64,000 nucleotides of DNA from Nemertoderma westbladi (taxonomy: Eukaryota; Xenacoelomorpha; Nemertodermatida; Nemertodermatidae): assembly GCA_032718475.1 (NCBI GenBank), contig JAUCBJ010007822.1, forward strand, positions 1-64,000, given 5' to 3'. The position numbers and the translations under genes were made by a program. Of this stretch, positions 26,134-38,959 are shown piece by piece. Within the stretch, counting starts at the first letter, position 1. Every line of letters begins with the position of its first letter. The notes under the pieces were generated by a model. It searched no databases and was not told the origin of the DNA. It was given only the letters and a program-made list of their open reading frames with translations.

Positions 26134-29100
26134 GTGAGTGAAGCCTCATAGATTGGGGTAGGAACGGAACTGGTTGGGAGTGTCAGTTAGTTGTGAGTGA
26201 AGCCTCATAGATTGGTGTAGGAACGGAACAGGTTGGGAGTGTCAGTTAGTTGTGAGTGAAGCCTCATAGATTGGTGTAGGAACGGAACAGGTTGGGAGTG
26301 TCAGTTAGTTGTGAGTGAAGCCTCATAGATTGGGGTAGGAACGGAACAGGTTGGGAGTGTCAGTTAGTTGTGAGTGAAGCCTCATAGATTGGGGTAGGAA
26401 CGGAACAGGTTGGGAGTGTCAGTTAGTTGTGAGTGAAGCCTCATAGATTGGGGTAGGAACGGAACAGGTTGGGAGTGTCAGCTAGTTGTGAGTGAAGCCT
26501 CATAGATTGGTGTAGGAACGGAACAATTTGGGAGTGTCAGTTAGTTGTGAGTGAAGCCTCATAGATTGCGGTAGGAACGGAACAGGTTGGGAGTGTCAGT
26601 TAGTTGTGAGTGAAGCCTCATAGATTGGGGTAGGAACGGAACAGGTTGGGAGTGTCAGTTAGTTGTGAGTGAAGCCTCATAGATTGGGGTAGGAACGGAA
26701 CAGGTTGGGAGTGTCAGTTAGTTGTGAGTGAAGCCTCATAGATTGGGGTAGGAACGGAACAGGTTGGGAGTGTCAGTTAGTTGTGAGTGAAGTCTCATAG
26801 ATTGGGGTAGGAACGGAACAGGTTGGGAGTGTCAGTTAGTTGTGAGTGAAGTCTCATAGATTGGGGTAGGAACGGAACAGGTTGGGAGTGTCAGTTAGTT
26901 GTGAGTGAAGCCTCATAGATTGGGGTAGGAACGGAACAGGTTGGGAGTGTCAGCTAGTTGTGAGTGAAGCCTCATAGATTGGTGTAGGAACGGAACAATT
27001 TGGGAGTGTCAGTTAGTTGTGAGTGAAGCCTCATAGATTGCGGTAGGAACGGAACAGGTTGGGAGTGTCAGTTAGTTGTGAGTGAAGCCTCATAGATTGG
27101 GGTAGGAACGGAACAGGTTGGGAGTGTCAGTTAGTTGTGAGTGAAGCCTCATAGATTGGGGTAGGAACGGAACAGGTTGGGAGTGTCAGTTAGTTGTGAG
27201 TGAAGTCTCATAGATTGGGGTAGGAACGGAACAGGTTGGGAGTGTCAGTTAGTTGTGAGTGAAGTCTCATAGATTGGGGTAGGAACGGAACAGGTTGGGA
27301 GTGTCAGTTAGTTGTGAGTGAAGCCTCATAGATTGGGGTAGGAACGGAACAGGTTGGGAGTGTCAGCTAGTTGTGAGTGAAGCCTCATAGATTGGTGTAG
27401 GAACGGAACAATTTGGGAGTGTCAGTTAGTTGTGAGTGAAGCCTCATAGATTGGTGTAGGAACGGAACAGGTTGGGAGTGTCAGTTAGTTGTGAGTGAAG
27501 TCTCATATATTGGGGTAGGAACGGAACTGGTTGGGAGTGTCAGTTAGTTGTGAGTGAAGCCTCATAGATTGGTGTAGGAACGGAACAGGTTGGGAGTGTC
27601 AGTTAGTTGTGAGTGAAGCCTCATAGATTGGTGTAGGAACGGAACAGGTTGGGAGTGTCAGTTAGTTGTGAGTGAAGTCTCATAGATTGGGGTAGGAACG
27701 GAACAGGTTGGGAGTGTCAGTTAGTTGTGAGTGAAGTCTCATAGATTGGGGTAGGAACGGAACAGGTTGGGAGTGTCAGTTAGTTGTGAGTGAAGCCTCA
27801 TAGATTGGGGTAGGAACGGAGCAGGTTGGGAGTGTCAGTTAGTTGTGAGTGAAGTCTCATAGATTGGGGTAGGAACGGAACAGGTTGGGAGTGTCAGTTA
27901 GTTGTGAGTGAAGCCTCATATATTGGGGTAGGAACGGAACTGGTTGGGAGTGTCAGTTAGTTGTGAGTGAAGCCTCATAGATTGGTGTAGGAACGGAACA
28001 ATTTGGGAGTGTCAGTTAGTTGTGAGTGAAGCCTCATAGATTGCGGTAGGAACGGAACAGGTTGGGAGTGTCAGTTAGTTGTGAGTGAAGCCTCATAGAT
28101 TGCGGTAGGAACGGAACAGGTTGGGAGTGTCAGTTAGTTGTGAGTGAAGCCTCATAGATTGGGGTAGGAACAGGTTGGGAGTGTCAGTTAGTTGTGAGTG
28201 AAGTCTCATAGATTGGGGTAGGAACGGAACAGGTTGGGAGTGTCAGTTAGTTGTGAGTGAAGCCTCATAGATTGTGGTAGGAACGGAACAGGTTGGGAGT
28301 GTCAGTTAGTTGTGAGTGAAGCCTCATATATTGGGGTAGGAACGGAACTGGTTGGGAGTGTCAGTTAGTTGTGAGTGAAGCCTCATAGATTGGTGTAGGA
28401 ACGGAACAATTTGGGAGTGTCAGTTAGTTGTGAGTGAAGCCTCATAGATTGCGGTAGGAACGGAACAGGTTGGGAGTGTCAGTTAGTTGTGAGTGAAGCC
28501 TCATAGATTGGGGTAGGAACGGAACAGGTTGGGAGTGTCAGTTAGTTGTGAGTGAAGTCTCATAGATTGGGGTAGGAACGGAACAGGTTGGGAGTGTCAG
28601 TTAGTTGTGAGTGAAGTCTCATAGATTGGGGTAGGAACGGAACAGGTTGGGAGTGTCAGTTAGTTGTGAGTGAAGTCTCATATATTGGGGTAGGAACGGA
28701 ACTGGTTGGGAGTGTCAGTTAGTTGTGAGTGAAGCCTCATAGATTGGGGTAGGAACGGAACAATTTGGGAGTGTCAGTTAGTTGTGAGTGAAGCCTCATA
28801 GATTGGGGTAGGAACAGGTTGGGAGTGTCAGTTAGTTGTGAGTGAAGCCTCATAGATTGGGGTAGGAACGGAACAGGTTGGGAGTGTCAGTTAGTTGTGA
28901 GTGAAGCCTCATAGATTGGTGTAGGAACGGAACAGGTTGGGAGTGTCAGCTAGTTGTGAGTGAAGCCTCATAGATTGGGGTAGGAACGGAACAATTTGGG
29001 AGTGTCAGTTAGTTGTGAGTGAAGCCTCATAGATTGGTGTAGGAACGGAACAATTTGGGAGTGTCAGTTAGTTGTGAGTGAAGCCTCATAGATTGGTGTA

Positions 29101-31359
29101 GGAACGGAACAATTTGGGAGTGTCAGTTAGTTGTGAGTGAAGCCTCATAGATTGCGGTAGGAACGGAACAGGTTGGGAGTGTCAGTTAGTTGTGAGTGAA
29201 GCCTCATAGATTGGGGTAGGAACGGAACAGGTTGGGAGTGTCAGTTAGTTGTGAGTGAAGTCTCATAGATTGGGGTAGGAACGGAACAGGTTGGGAGTGT
29301 CAGTTAGTTGTGAGTGAAGTCTCATAGATTGGGGTAGGAACGGAACAGGTTGGGAGTGTCAGTTAGTTGTGAGTGAAGTCTCATATATTGGGGTAGGAAC
29401 GGAACTGGTTGGGAGTGTCAGTTAGTTGTGAGTGAAGCCTCATAGATTGGTGTAGGAACGGAACAATTTGGGAGTGTCAGTTAGTTGTGAGTGAAGCCTC
29501 ATAGATTGCGGTAGGAACGGAACAGGTTGGGAGTGTCAGTTAGTTGTGAGTGAAGCCTCATAGATTGGGGTAGGAACGGAACAGGTTGGGAGTGTCAGTT
29601 AGTTGTGAGTGAAGTCTCATAGATTGGGGTAGGAACGGAACAGGTTGGGAGTGTCAGTTAGTTGTGAGTGAAGTCTCATATATTGGGGTAGGAACGGAAC
29701 TGGTTGGGAGTGTCAGTTAGTTGTGAGTGAAGCCTCATAGATTGGTGTAGGAACGGAACAGGTTGGGAGTGTCAGCTAGTTGTGAGTGAAGCCTCATAGA
29801 TTGGGGTAGGAACGGAACAATTTGGGAGTGTCAGTTAGTTGTGAGTGAAGCCTCATAGATTGGTGTAGGAACGGAACAATTTGGGAGTGTCAGTTAGTTG
29901 TGAGTGAAGCCTCATAGATTGGTGTAGGAACGGAACAGGTTGGGAGTGTCAGTTAGTTGTGAGTGAAGCCTCATAGATTGGTGTAGGAACGGAACAGGTT
30001 GGGAGTGTCAGTTAGTTGTGAGTGAAGCCTCATAGATTGGGGTAGGAACGGAACAGGTTGGGAGTGTCAGTTAGTTGTGAGTGAAGCCTCATAGATTGGT
30101 GTAGGAACGGAACAATTTGGGAGTGTCAGTTAGTTGTGAGTGAAGCCTCATAGATTGGTGTAGGAACGGAACAGGTTGGGAGTGTCAGTTAGTTGTGAGT
30201 GAAGCCTCATAGATTGGTGTAGGAACGGAACAGGTTGGGAGTGTCAGTTAGTTGTGAGTGAAGCCTCATAGATTGGGGTAGGAACGGAACAGGTTGGGAG
30301 TGTCAGTTAGTTGTGAGTGAAGCCTCATAGATTGGGGTAGGAACGGAACAGGTTGGGAGTGTCAGTTAGTTGTGAGTGAAGTCTCATATATTGGGGTAGG
30401 AACGGAACTGGTTGGGAGTGTCAGTTAGTTGTGAGTGAAGCCTCATAGATTGGTGTAGGAACGGAACAGGTTGGGAGTGTCAGTTAGTTGTGAGTGAAGC
30501 CTCATAGATTGGGGTAGGAACGGAACAGGTTGGGAGTGTCAGTTAGTTGTGAGTGAAGCCTCATAGATTGGGGTAGGAACGGAGCAGGTTGGGAGTGTCA
30601 GTTAGTTGTGAGTGAAGCCTCATAGATTGGGGTAGGAACAGGTTGGGAGTGTCAGTTAGTTGTGAGTGAAGCCTCATAGATTGGGGTTGGAACGGAACAG
30701 GTTGGGAGTGTCAGTTAGTTGTGAGTGAAGCCTCATAGATTGGGGTAGGAACGGAGCAGGTTGGGAGTGTCAGTTAGTTGTGAGTGAAGCCTCATAGATT
30801 GGTGTAGGAACGGAACAGGTTGGGAGTGTCAGTTAGTTGTGAGTGAAGCCTCATAGATTGGGGTAGGAACGGAACAGGTTGGGAGTGTCAGTTAGTTGTG
30901 AGTGAAGCCTCATAGATTGGTGTAGGAACGGAACAGGTTGGGAGTGTCAGTTAGTTGTGAGTGAAGCCTCATATATTGGGGTAGGAACGGAACTGGTTGG
31001 GAGTGTCAGTTAGTTGTGAGTGAAGCCTCATAGATTGGGGTAGGAACGGAACAGGTTGGGAGTGTCAGTTAGTTGTGAGTGAAGCCTCATAGATTGCGGT
31101 AGGAACGGAACAGGTTGGGAGTGTCAGTTAGTTGTGAGTGAAGCCTCATAGATTGGGGTAGGAACAGGTTGGGAGTGTCAGTTAGTTGTGAGTGAAGCCT
31201 CATAGATTGCGGTAGGAACAGGTTGGGAGTGTCAGTTAGTTGTGAGTGAAGTCTCATATATTGGGGTAGGAACGGAACTGGTTGGGAGTGTCAGTTAGTT
31301 GTGAGTGAAGCCTCATAGATTGGTGTAGGAACGGAACAGGTTGGGAGTGTCAGTTAGTT
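26134..31359 (+). repeat. Large satellite block B, copy 2 (two internal expansions)
   Basis: Tandem second copy of block B, 5226 bp. The offset to copy 1 is 4764 up to 27.8 kb, 5113 from 28.27 to 30.58 kb and 5226 afterwards, so copy 2 gained 349 bp (5 x 59 + 54) and then 113 bp (59 + 54). The second gain holds the odd GGGGTTGGAAC unit near 30690. Confidence 0.8.
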
Positions 31360-31589
31360 GTGAGTGAAGCCTCATAGATTGGTGTAGGAACGGAACAGGT
31401 TGGGAGTGTCAGTTAGTTGTGAGTGAAGTCTCATATATTGGGGTAGGAACGGAACTGGTTGGGAGTGTCAGTTAGTTGTGAGTGAAGCCTCATAGATTGG
31501 TGTAGGAACGGAACAGGTTGGGAGTGTCAGTTAGTTGTGAGTGAAGCCTCATAGATTGGTGTAGGAACGGAACAGGTTGGGAGTGTCAG

Positions 31590-33620
31590 TTAGTTGTGAG
31601 TGAAGCCTCATAGATTGGTGTAGGAACGGAACAATTTGGGAGTGTCAGTTAGTTGTGAGTGAAGCCTCATAGATTGGTGTAGGAACGGAACAGGTTGGGA
31701 GTGTCAGTTAGTTGTGAGTGAAGCCTCATAGATTGGGGTAGGAACAGGTTGGGAGTGTCAGTTAGTTGTGAGTGAAGCCTCATAGATTGCGGTAGGAACG
31801 GAACAGGTTGGGAGTGTCAGTTAGTTGTGAGTGAAGCCTCATAGATTGGGGTAGGAACGGAACAGGTTGGGAGTGTCAGTTAGTTGTGAGTGAAGCCTCA
31901 TAGATTGCGGTAGGAACAGGTTGGGAGTGTCAGTTAGTTGTGAGTGAAGCCTCATAGATTGGGGTAGGAACAGGTTGGGAGTGTCAGTTAGTTGTGAGTG
32001 AAGCCTCATAGATTGGGGTAGGAACAGGTTGGGAGTATCAGTTAGTTGTGAGTGAAGCCTCATAGATTGGTGTAGGAACGGAACAGGTTGGGAGTGTCAG
32101 TTAGTTGTGAGTGAAGTCTCATAGATTGGGGTAGGAACGGAACAGGTTGGGAGTGTCAGTTAGTTGTGAGTGAAGCCTCATAGATTGGGGTAGGAACGGA
32201 ACTGGTTGGGAGTGTCAGTTAGTTGTGAGTGAAGCCTCATAGATTGGTGTAGGAACGGAACAGGTTGGGAGTGTCAGTTAGTTGTGAGTGAAGCCTCATA
32301 GATTGGGGTAGGAACGGGTTGGGAGTGTCAGTTAGTTGTGAGTGAAGCCTCATAGATTGGGGTAGGAACGGAGCAGGTTGGGAGTGTCAGTTAGTTGTGA
32401 GTGAAGCCTCATAGATTGCGGTAGGAACGGAACAGGTTGGGAGTGTCAGTTAGTTGTGAGTGAAGCCTCATAGATTGGGGTAGGAACGGAGCAGGTTGGG
32501 AGTGTCAGTTAGTTGTGAGTGAAGCCTCATAGATTGGGGTAGGAACGGAACAGGTTGGGAGTGTCAGTTAGTTGTGAGTGAAGCCTCATAGATTGGGGTA
32601 GGAACGGAACAGGTTGGGAGTGTCAGCTAGTTGTGAGTGAAGCCTCATAGATTGGGGTAGGAACGGAACAATTTGGGAGTGTCAGTTAGTTGTGAGTGAA
32701 GCCTCATAGATTGGTGTAGGAACGGAACAATTTGGGAGTGTCAGTTAGTTGTGAGTGAAGCCTCATAGATTGGTGTAGGAACGGAACAGGTTGGGAGTGT
32801 CAGTTAGTTGTGAGTGAAGCCTCATAGATTGGTGTAGGAACGGAACAGGTTGGGAGTGTCAGTTAGTTGTGAGTGAAGCCTCATAGATTGGTGTAGGAAC
32901 GGAACAATTTGGGAGTGTCAGTTAGTTGTGAGTGAAGCCTCATAGATTGGTGTAGGAACGGAACAGGTTGGGAGTGTCAGTTAGTTGTGAGTGAAGCCTC
33001 ATAGATTGGGGTAGGAACGGAACAGGTTGGGAGTGTCAGTTAGTTGTGAGTGAAGCCTCATAGATTGGTGTAGGAACGGAACAGGTTGGGAGTGTCAGTT
33101 AGTTGTGAGTGAAGCCTCATAGATTGGGGTAGGAACGGAACAGGTTGGGAGTGTCAGTTAGTTGTGAGTGAAGCCTCATAGATTGGGGTAGGAACGGAAC
33201 AGGTTGGGAGTGTCAGTTAGTTGTGAGTGAAGCCTCATAGATTGGGGTAGGAACAGGTTGGGAGTGTCAGTTAGTTGTGAGTGAAGTCTCATAGATTGCG
33301 GTAGGAACGGAACAGGTTGGGAGTGTCAGTTAGTTGTGAGTGAAGCCTCATAGATTCGGGTAGGAACAGGTTGGGAGTGTCAGTTAGTTGTGAGTGAAGC
33401 CTCATAGATTGGGGTAGGAACGGAGCAGGTTGGGAGTGTCAGTTAGTTGTGAGTGAAGCCTCATAGGTTGGGGTAGGAACAGGTTGGGAGTGTCAGTTAG
33501 TTGTGAGTGAAGTCTCATAGATTGCGGTAGGAACGGAGCAGGTTGGGAGTGTCAGTTAGTTGTGAGTGAAGCCTCATAGATTGCGGTAGGAACGGAACAG
33601 GTTGGGAGTGTCAGTTAGTT
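31590..33620 (+). repeat. Satellite block D, copy 1
   Basis: Recurs at 36122..38030. Shared private variants are GAGTATCAG (32037 and 36569), GGAACGGGTTGGG (32312 and 36844), TAGATTCGGG (33357 and 37766) and CATAGGTTGG (33462 and 37871). The offset is 4532, dropping to 4409 after about 32.35 kb. Confidence 0.85.
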
Positions 33621-34296
33621 GTGAGTGAAGCCTCATAGATTGCGGTAGGAACGGAACTGGTTGGGAGTGTCAGTTAGTTGTGAGTGAAGCCTCATAGATT
33701 GGGGTAGGAACAGGTTGGGAGTGTCAGTTAGTTGTGAGTGAAGTCTCATAGATTGGGGTAGGAACAGGTTGGGAGTGTCAGTTAGTTGTGAGTGAAGCCT
33801 CATAGATTGCGGTAGGAACGGAACAGGTTGGGAGTGTCAGTTAGTTGTGAGTGAAGCCTCATAGATTGCGGTAGGAACAGGTTGGGAGTGTCAGTTAGTT
33901 GTGAGTGAAGTCTCATAGATTGCGGTAGGAACGGAGCAGGTTGGGAGTGTCAGTTAGTTGTGAGTGAAGCCTCATAGATTGCGGTAGGAACGGAACAGGT
34001 TGGGAGTGTCAGTTAGTTGTGAGTGAAGCCTCATAGATTGCGGTAGGAACGGAACTGGTTGGGAGTGTCAGTTAGTTGTGAGTGAAGCCTCATAGATTGG
34101 GGTAGGAACAGGTTGGGAGTGTCAGTTAGTTGTGAGTGAAGTCTCATAGATTGGGGTAGGAACAGGTTGGGAGTGTCAGTTAGTTGTGAGTGAAGCCTCA
34201 TAGATTGCGGTAGGAACGGAACAGGTTGGGAGTGTCAGTTAGTTGTGAGTGAAGCCTCATAGATTGGGGTAGGAACGGAACAGGTTGGGAGTGTCA

Positions 34297-35767
34297 GTTA
34301 GTTGTGAGTGAAGTCTCATAGATTGGGGTAGGAACGGAACAGGTTGGGAGTGTCAGTTAGTTGTGAGTGAAGTCTCATATATTGGGGTAGGAACGGAACT
34401 GGTTGGGAGTGTCAGTTAGTTGTGAGTGAAGCCTCATAGATTGGGGTAGGAACGGAACAATTTGGGAGTGTCAGTTAGTTGTGAGTGAAGCCTCATAGAT
34501 TGGGGTAGGAACAGGTTGGGAGTGTCAGTTAGTTGTGAGTGAAGCCTCATAGATTGGGGTAGGAACGGAACAGGTTGGGAGTGTCAGTTAGTTGTGAGTG
34601 AAGCCTCATAGATTGGTGTAGGAACGGAACAGGTTGGGAGTGTCAGCTAGTTGTGAGTGAAGCCTCATAGATTGGGGTAGGAACGGAACAATTTGGGAGT
34701 GTCAGTTAGTTGTGAGTGAAGCCTCATAGATTGGTGTAGGAACGGAACAATTTGGGAGTGTCAGTTAGTTGTGAGTGAAGCCTCATAGATTGGTGTAGGA
34801 ACGGAACAATTTGGGAGTGTCAGTTAGTTGTGAGTGAAGCCTCATAGATTGCGGTAGGAACGGAACAGGTTGGGAGTGTCAGTTAGTTGTGAGTGAAGCC
34901 TCATAGATTGGGGTAGGAACGGAACAGGTTGGGAGTGTCAGTTAGTTGTGAGTGAAGTCTCATAGATTGGGGTAGGAACGGAACAGGTTGGGAGTGTCAG
35001 TTAGTTGTGAGTGAAGTCTCATAGATTGGGGTAGGAACGGAACAGGTTGGGAGTGTCAGTTAGTTGTGAGTGAAGTCTCATATATTGGGGTAGGAACGGA
35101 ACTGGTTGGGAGTGTCAGTTAGTTGTGAGTGAAGCCTCATAGATTGGTGTAGGAACGGAACAATTTGGGAGTGTCAGTTAGTTGTGAGTGAAGCCTCATA
35201 GATTGCGGTAGGAACGGAACAGGTTGGGAGTGTCAGTTAGTTGTGAGTGAAGCCTCATAGATTGGGGTAGGAACGGAACAGGTTGGGAGTGTCAGTTAGT
35301 TGTGAGTGAAGTCTCATAGATTGGGGTAGGAACGGAACAGGTTGGGAGTGTCAGTTAGTTGTGAGTGAAGTCTCATATATTGGGGTAGGAACGGAACTGG
35401 TTGGGAGTGTCAGTTAGTTGTGAGTGAAGCCTCATAGATTGGTGTAGGAACGGAACAGGTTGGGAGTGTCAGCTAGTTGTGAGTGAAGCCTCATAGATTG
35501 GGGTAGGAACGGAACAATTTGGGAGTGTCAGTTAGTTGTGAGTGAAGCCTCATAGATTGGTGTAGGAACGGAACAATTTGGGAGTGTCAGTTAGTTGTGA
35601 GTGAAGCCTCATAGATTGGTGTAGGAACGGAACAGGTTGGGAGTGTCAGTTAGTTGTGAGTGAAGCCTCATAGATTGGTGTAGGAACGGAACAGGTTGGG
35701 AGTGTCAGTTAGTTGTGAGTGAAGCCTCATAGATTGGGGTAGGAACGGAACAGGTTGGGAGTGTCAG
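34297..35767 (+). repeat. Third, partial copy of block B
   Basis: Unit order matches 28600..30070 at offset 5697. The GAAGTCTCATATATT/GGAACTGG unit, the AATTTGGG units and the CAGCTAG units follow in the same order. The match ends where a TTGCGG unit with a GGAGCGGAAC linker appears near 35796. Confidence 0.75.
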
Positions 35768-36121
35768 TTAGTTGTGAGTGAAGCCTCATAGATTGCGGTA
35801 GGAGCGGAACAGGTTGGGAGTGTCAGTTAGTTGTGAGTGAAGCCTCATAGATTGGGGTAGGAACGGAGCAGGTTGGGAGTGTCAGTTAGTTGTGAGTGAA
35901 GCCTCATAGATTGGGGTAGGAACGGAACAGGTTGGGAGTGTCAGTTAGTTGTGAGTGAAGCCTCATAGATTGGTGTAGGAACGGAACAGGTTGGGAGTGT
36001 CAGTTAGTTGTGAGTGAAGCCTCATAGATTGGTGTAGGAACGGAACAGGTTGGGAGTGTCAGTTAGTTGTGAGTGAAGTCTCATATATTGGGGTAGGAAC
36101 GGAACAGGTTGGGAGTGTCAG

Positions 36122-38030
36122 TTAGTTGTGAGTGAAGCCTCATAGATTGGTGTAGGAACGGAACAATTTGGGAGTGTCAGTTAGTTGTGAGTGAAGCCTC
36201 ATAGATTGGTGTAGGAACGGAACAGGTTGGGAGTGTCAGTTAGTTGTGAGTGAAGCCTCATAGATTGGGGTAGGAACAGGTTGGGAGTGTCAGTTAGTTG
36301 TGAGTGAAGCCTCATAGATTGCGGTAGGAACGGAACAGGTTGGGAGTGTCAGTTAGTTGTGAGTGAAGCCTCATAGATTGGGGTAGGAACGGAACAGGTT
36401 GGGAGTGTCAGTTAGTTGTGAGTGAAGCCTCATAGATTGCGGTAGGAACAGGTTGGGAGTGTCAGTTAGTTGTGAGTGAAGCCTCATAGATTGGGGTAGG
36501 AACAGGTTGGGAGTGTCAGTTAGTTGTGAGTGAAGCCTCATAGATTGGGGTAGGAACAGGTTGGGAGTATCAGTTAGTTGTGAGTGAAGCCTCATAGATT
36601 GGTGTAGGAACGGAACAGGTTGGGAGTGTCAGTTAGTTGTGAGTGAAGTCTCATAGATTGGGGTAGGAACGGAACAGGTTGGGAGTGTCAGTTAGTTGTG
36701 AGTGAAGCCTCATAGATTGGGGTAGGAACGGAACTGGTTGGGAGTGTCAGTTAGTTGTGAGTGAAGCCTCATAGATTGGTGTAGGAACGGAACAGGTTGG
36801 GAGTGTCAGTTAGTTGTGAGTGAAGCCTCATAGATTGGGGTAGGAACGGGTTGGGAGTGTCAGTTAGTTGTGAGTGAAGTCTCATAGATTGGGGTAGGAA
36901 CGGAGCAGGTTGGGAGTGTCAGTTAGTTGTGAGTGAAGCCTCATAGATTGCGGTAGGAACAGGTTGGGAGTGTCAGTTAGTTGTGAGTGAAGCCTCATAG
37001 ATTGGGGTAGGAACGGAACAGGTTGGGAGTGTCAGCTAGTTGTGAGTGAAGCCTCATAGATTGGGGTAGGAACGGAACAATTTGGGAGTGTCAGTTAGTT
37101 GTGAGTGAAGCCTCATAGATTGGTGTAGGAACGGAACAATTTGGGAGTGTCAGTTAGTTGTGAGTGAAGCCTCATAGATTGGTGTAGGAACGGAACAGGT
37201 TGGGAGTGTCAGTTAGTTGTGAGTGAAGCCTCATAGATTGGTGTAGGAACGGAACAGGTTGGGAGTGTCAGTTAGTTGTGAGTGAAGCCTCATAGATTGG
37301 TGTAGGAACGGAACAATTTGGGAGTGTCAGTTAGTTGTGAGTGAAGCCTCATAGATTGGTGTAGGAACGGAACAGGTTGGGAGTGTCAGTTAGTTGTGAG
37401 TGAAGCCTCATAGATTGGGGTAGGAACGGAACAGGTTGGGAGTGTCAGTTAGTTGTGAGTGAAGCCTCATAGATTGGTGTAGGAACGGAACAGGTTGGGA
37501 GTGTCAGTTAGTTGTGAGTGAAGCCTCATAGATTGGGGTAGGAACGGAACAGGTTGGGAGTGTCAGTTAGTTGTGAGTGAAGCCTCATAGATTGGGGTAG
37601 GAACGGAACAGGTTGGGAGTGTCAGTTAGTTGTGAGTGAAGCCTCATAGATTGGGGTAGGAACAGGTTGGGAGTGTCAGTTAGTTGTGAGTGAAGTCTCA
37701 TAGATTGCGGTAGGAACGGAACAGGTTGGGAGTGTCAGTTAGTTGTGAGTGAAGCCTCATAGATTCGGGTAGGAACAGGTTGGGAGTGTCAGTTAGTTGT
37801 GAGTGAAGCCTCATAGATTGGGGTAGGAACGGAGCAGGTTGGGAGTGTCAGTTAGTTGTGAGTGAAGCCTCATAGGTTGGGGTAGGAACAGGTTGGGAGT
37901 GTCAGTTAGTTGTGAGTGAAGTCTCATAGATTGCGGTAGGAACGGAGCAGGTTGGGAGTGTCAGTTAGTTGTGAGTGAAGCCTCATAGATTGCGGTAGGA
38001 ACGGAACAGGTTGGGAGTGTCAGTTAGTTG
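36122..38030 (+). repeat. Satellite block D, copy 2
   Basis: Copy of 31590..33620 identified by four private variants in the same order. It is 123 bp shorter near 36.9 kb, equal to two 59-bp units lost plus one 59-to-54 change. Confidence 0.83.
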
Positions 38031-38959
38031 TGAGTGAAGCCTCATAGATTGGGGTAGGAACAGGTTGGGAGTGTCAGTTAGTTGTGAGTGAAGTCTCATA
38101 GATTGGGGTAGGAACAGGTTGGGAGTGTCAGTTAGTTGTGAGTGAAGCCTCATAGATTGCGGTAGGAACGGAACAGGTTGGGAGTGTCAGTTAGTTGTGA
38201 GTGAAGCCTCATAGATTGCGGTAGGAACAGGTTGGGAGTGTCAGTTAGTTGTGAGTGAAGCCTCATAGATTGGGGTAGGAACAGGTTGGGAGTGTCAGTT
38301 AGTTGTGAGTGAAGTCTCATAGATTGGGGTAGGAACAGGTTGGGAGTGTCAGTTAGTTGTGAGTGAAGCCTCATAGATTGCGGTAGGAACGGAACAGGTT
38401 GGGAGTGTCAGTTAGTTGTGAGTGAAGCCTCATAGATTGCGGTAGGAACAGGTTGGGAGTGTCAGTTAGTTGTGAGTGAAGTCTCATAGATTGCGGTAGG
38501 AACGGAGCAGGTTGGGAGTGTCAGTTAGTTGTGAGTGAAGCCTCATAGATTGGGGTAGGAACAGGTTGGGAGTGTCAGTTAGTTGTGAGTGAAGCCTCAT
38601 AGATTGCGGTAGGAACGGAACAGGTTGGGAGTGTCAGTTAGTTGTGAGTGAAGCCTCATAGATTGCGGTAGGAACGGAACAGGTTGGGAGTGTCAGTTAG
38701 TTGTGAGTGAAGCCTCATAGATTGCGGTAGGAACGGAACTGGTTGGGAGTGTCAGTTAGTTGTGAGTGAAGCCTCATAGATTGGGGTAGGAACAGGTTGG
38801 GAGTGTCAGTTAGTTGTGAGTGAAGCCTCATAGATTGCGGTAGGAACGGAACAGGTTGGGAGTGTCAGTTAGTTGTGAGTGAAGCCTCATAGATTGCGGT
38901 AGGAACAGGTTGGGAGTGTCAGTTAGTTGTGAGTGAAGCCTCATAGATTGCGGTAGGAA

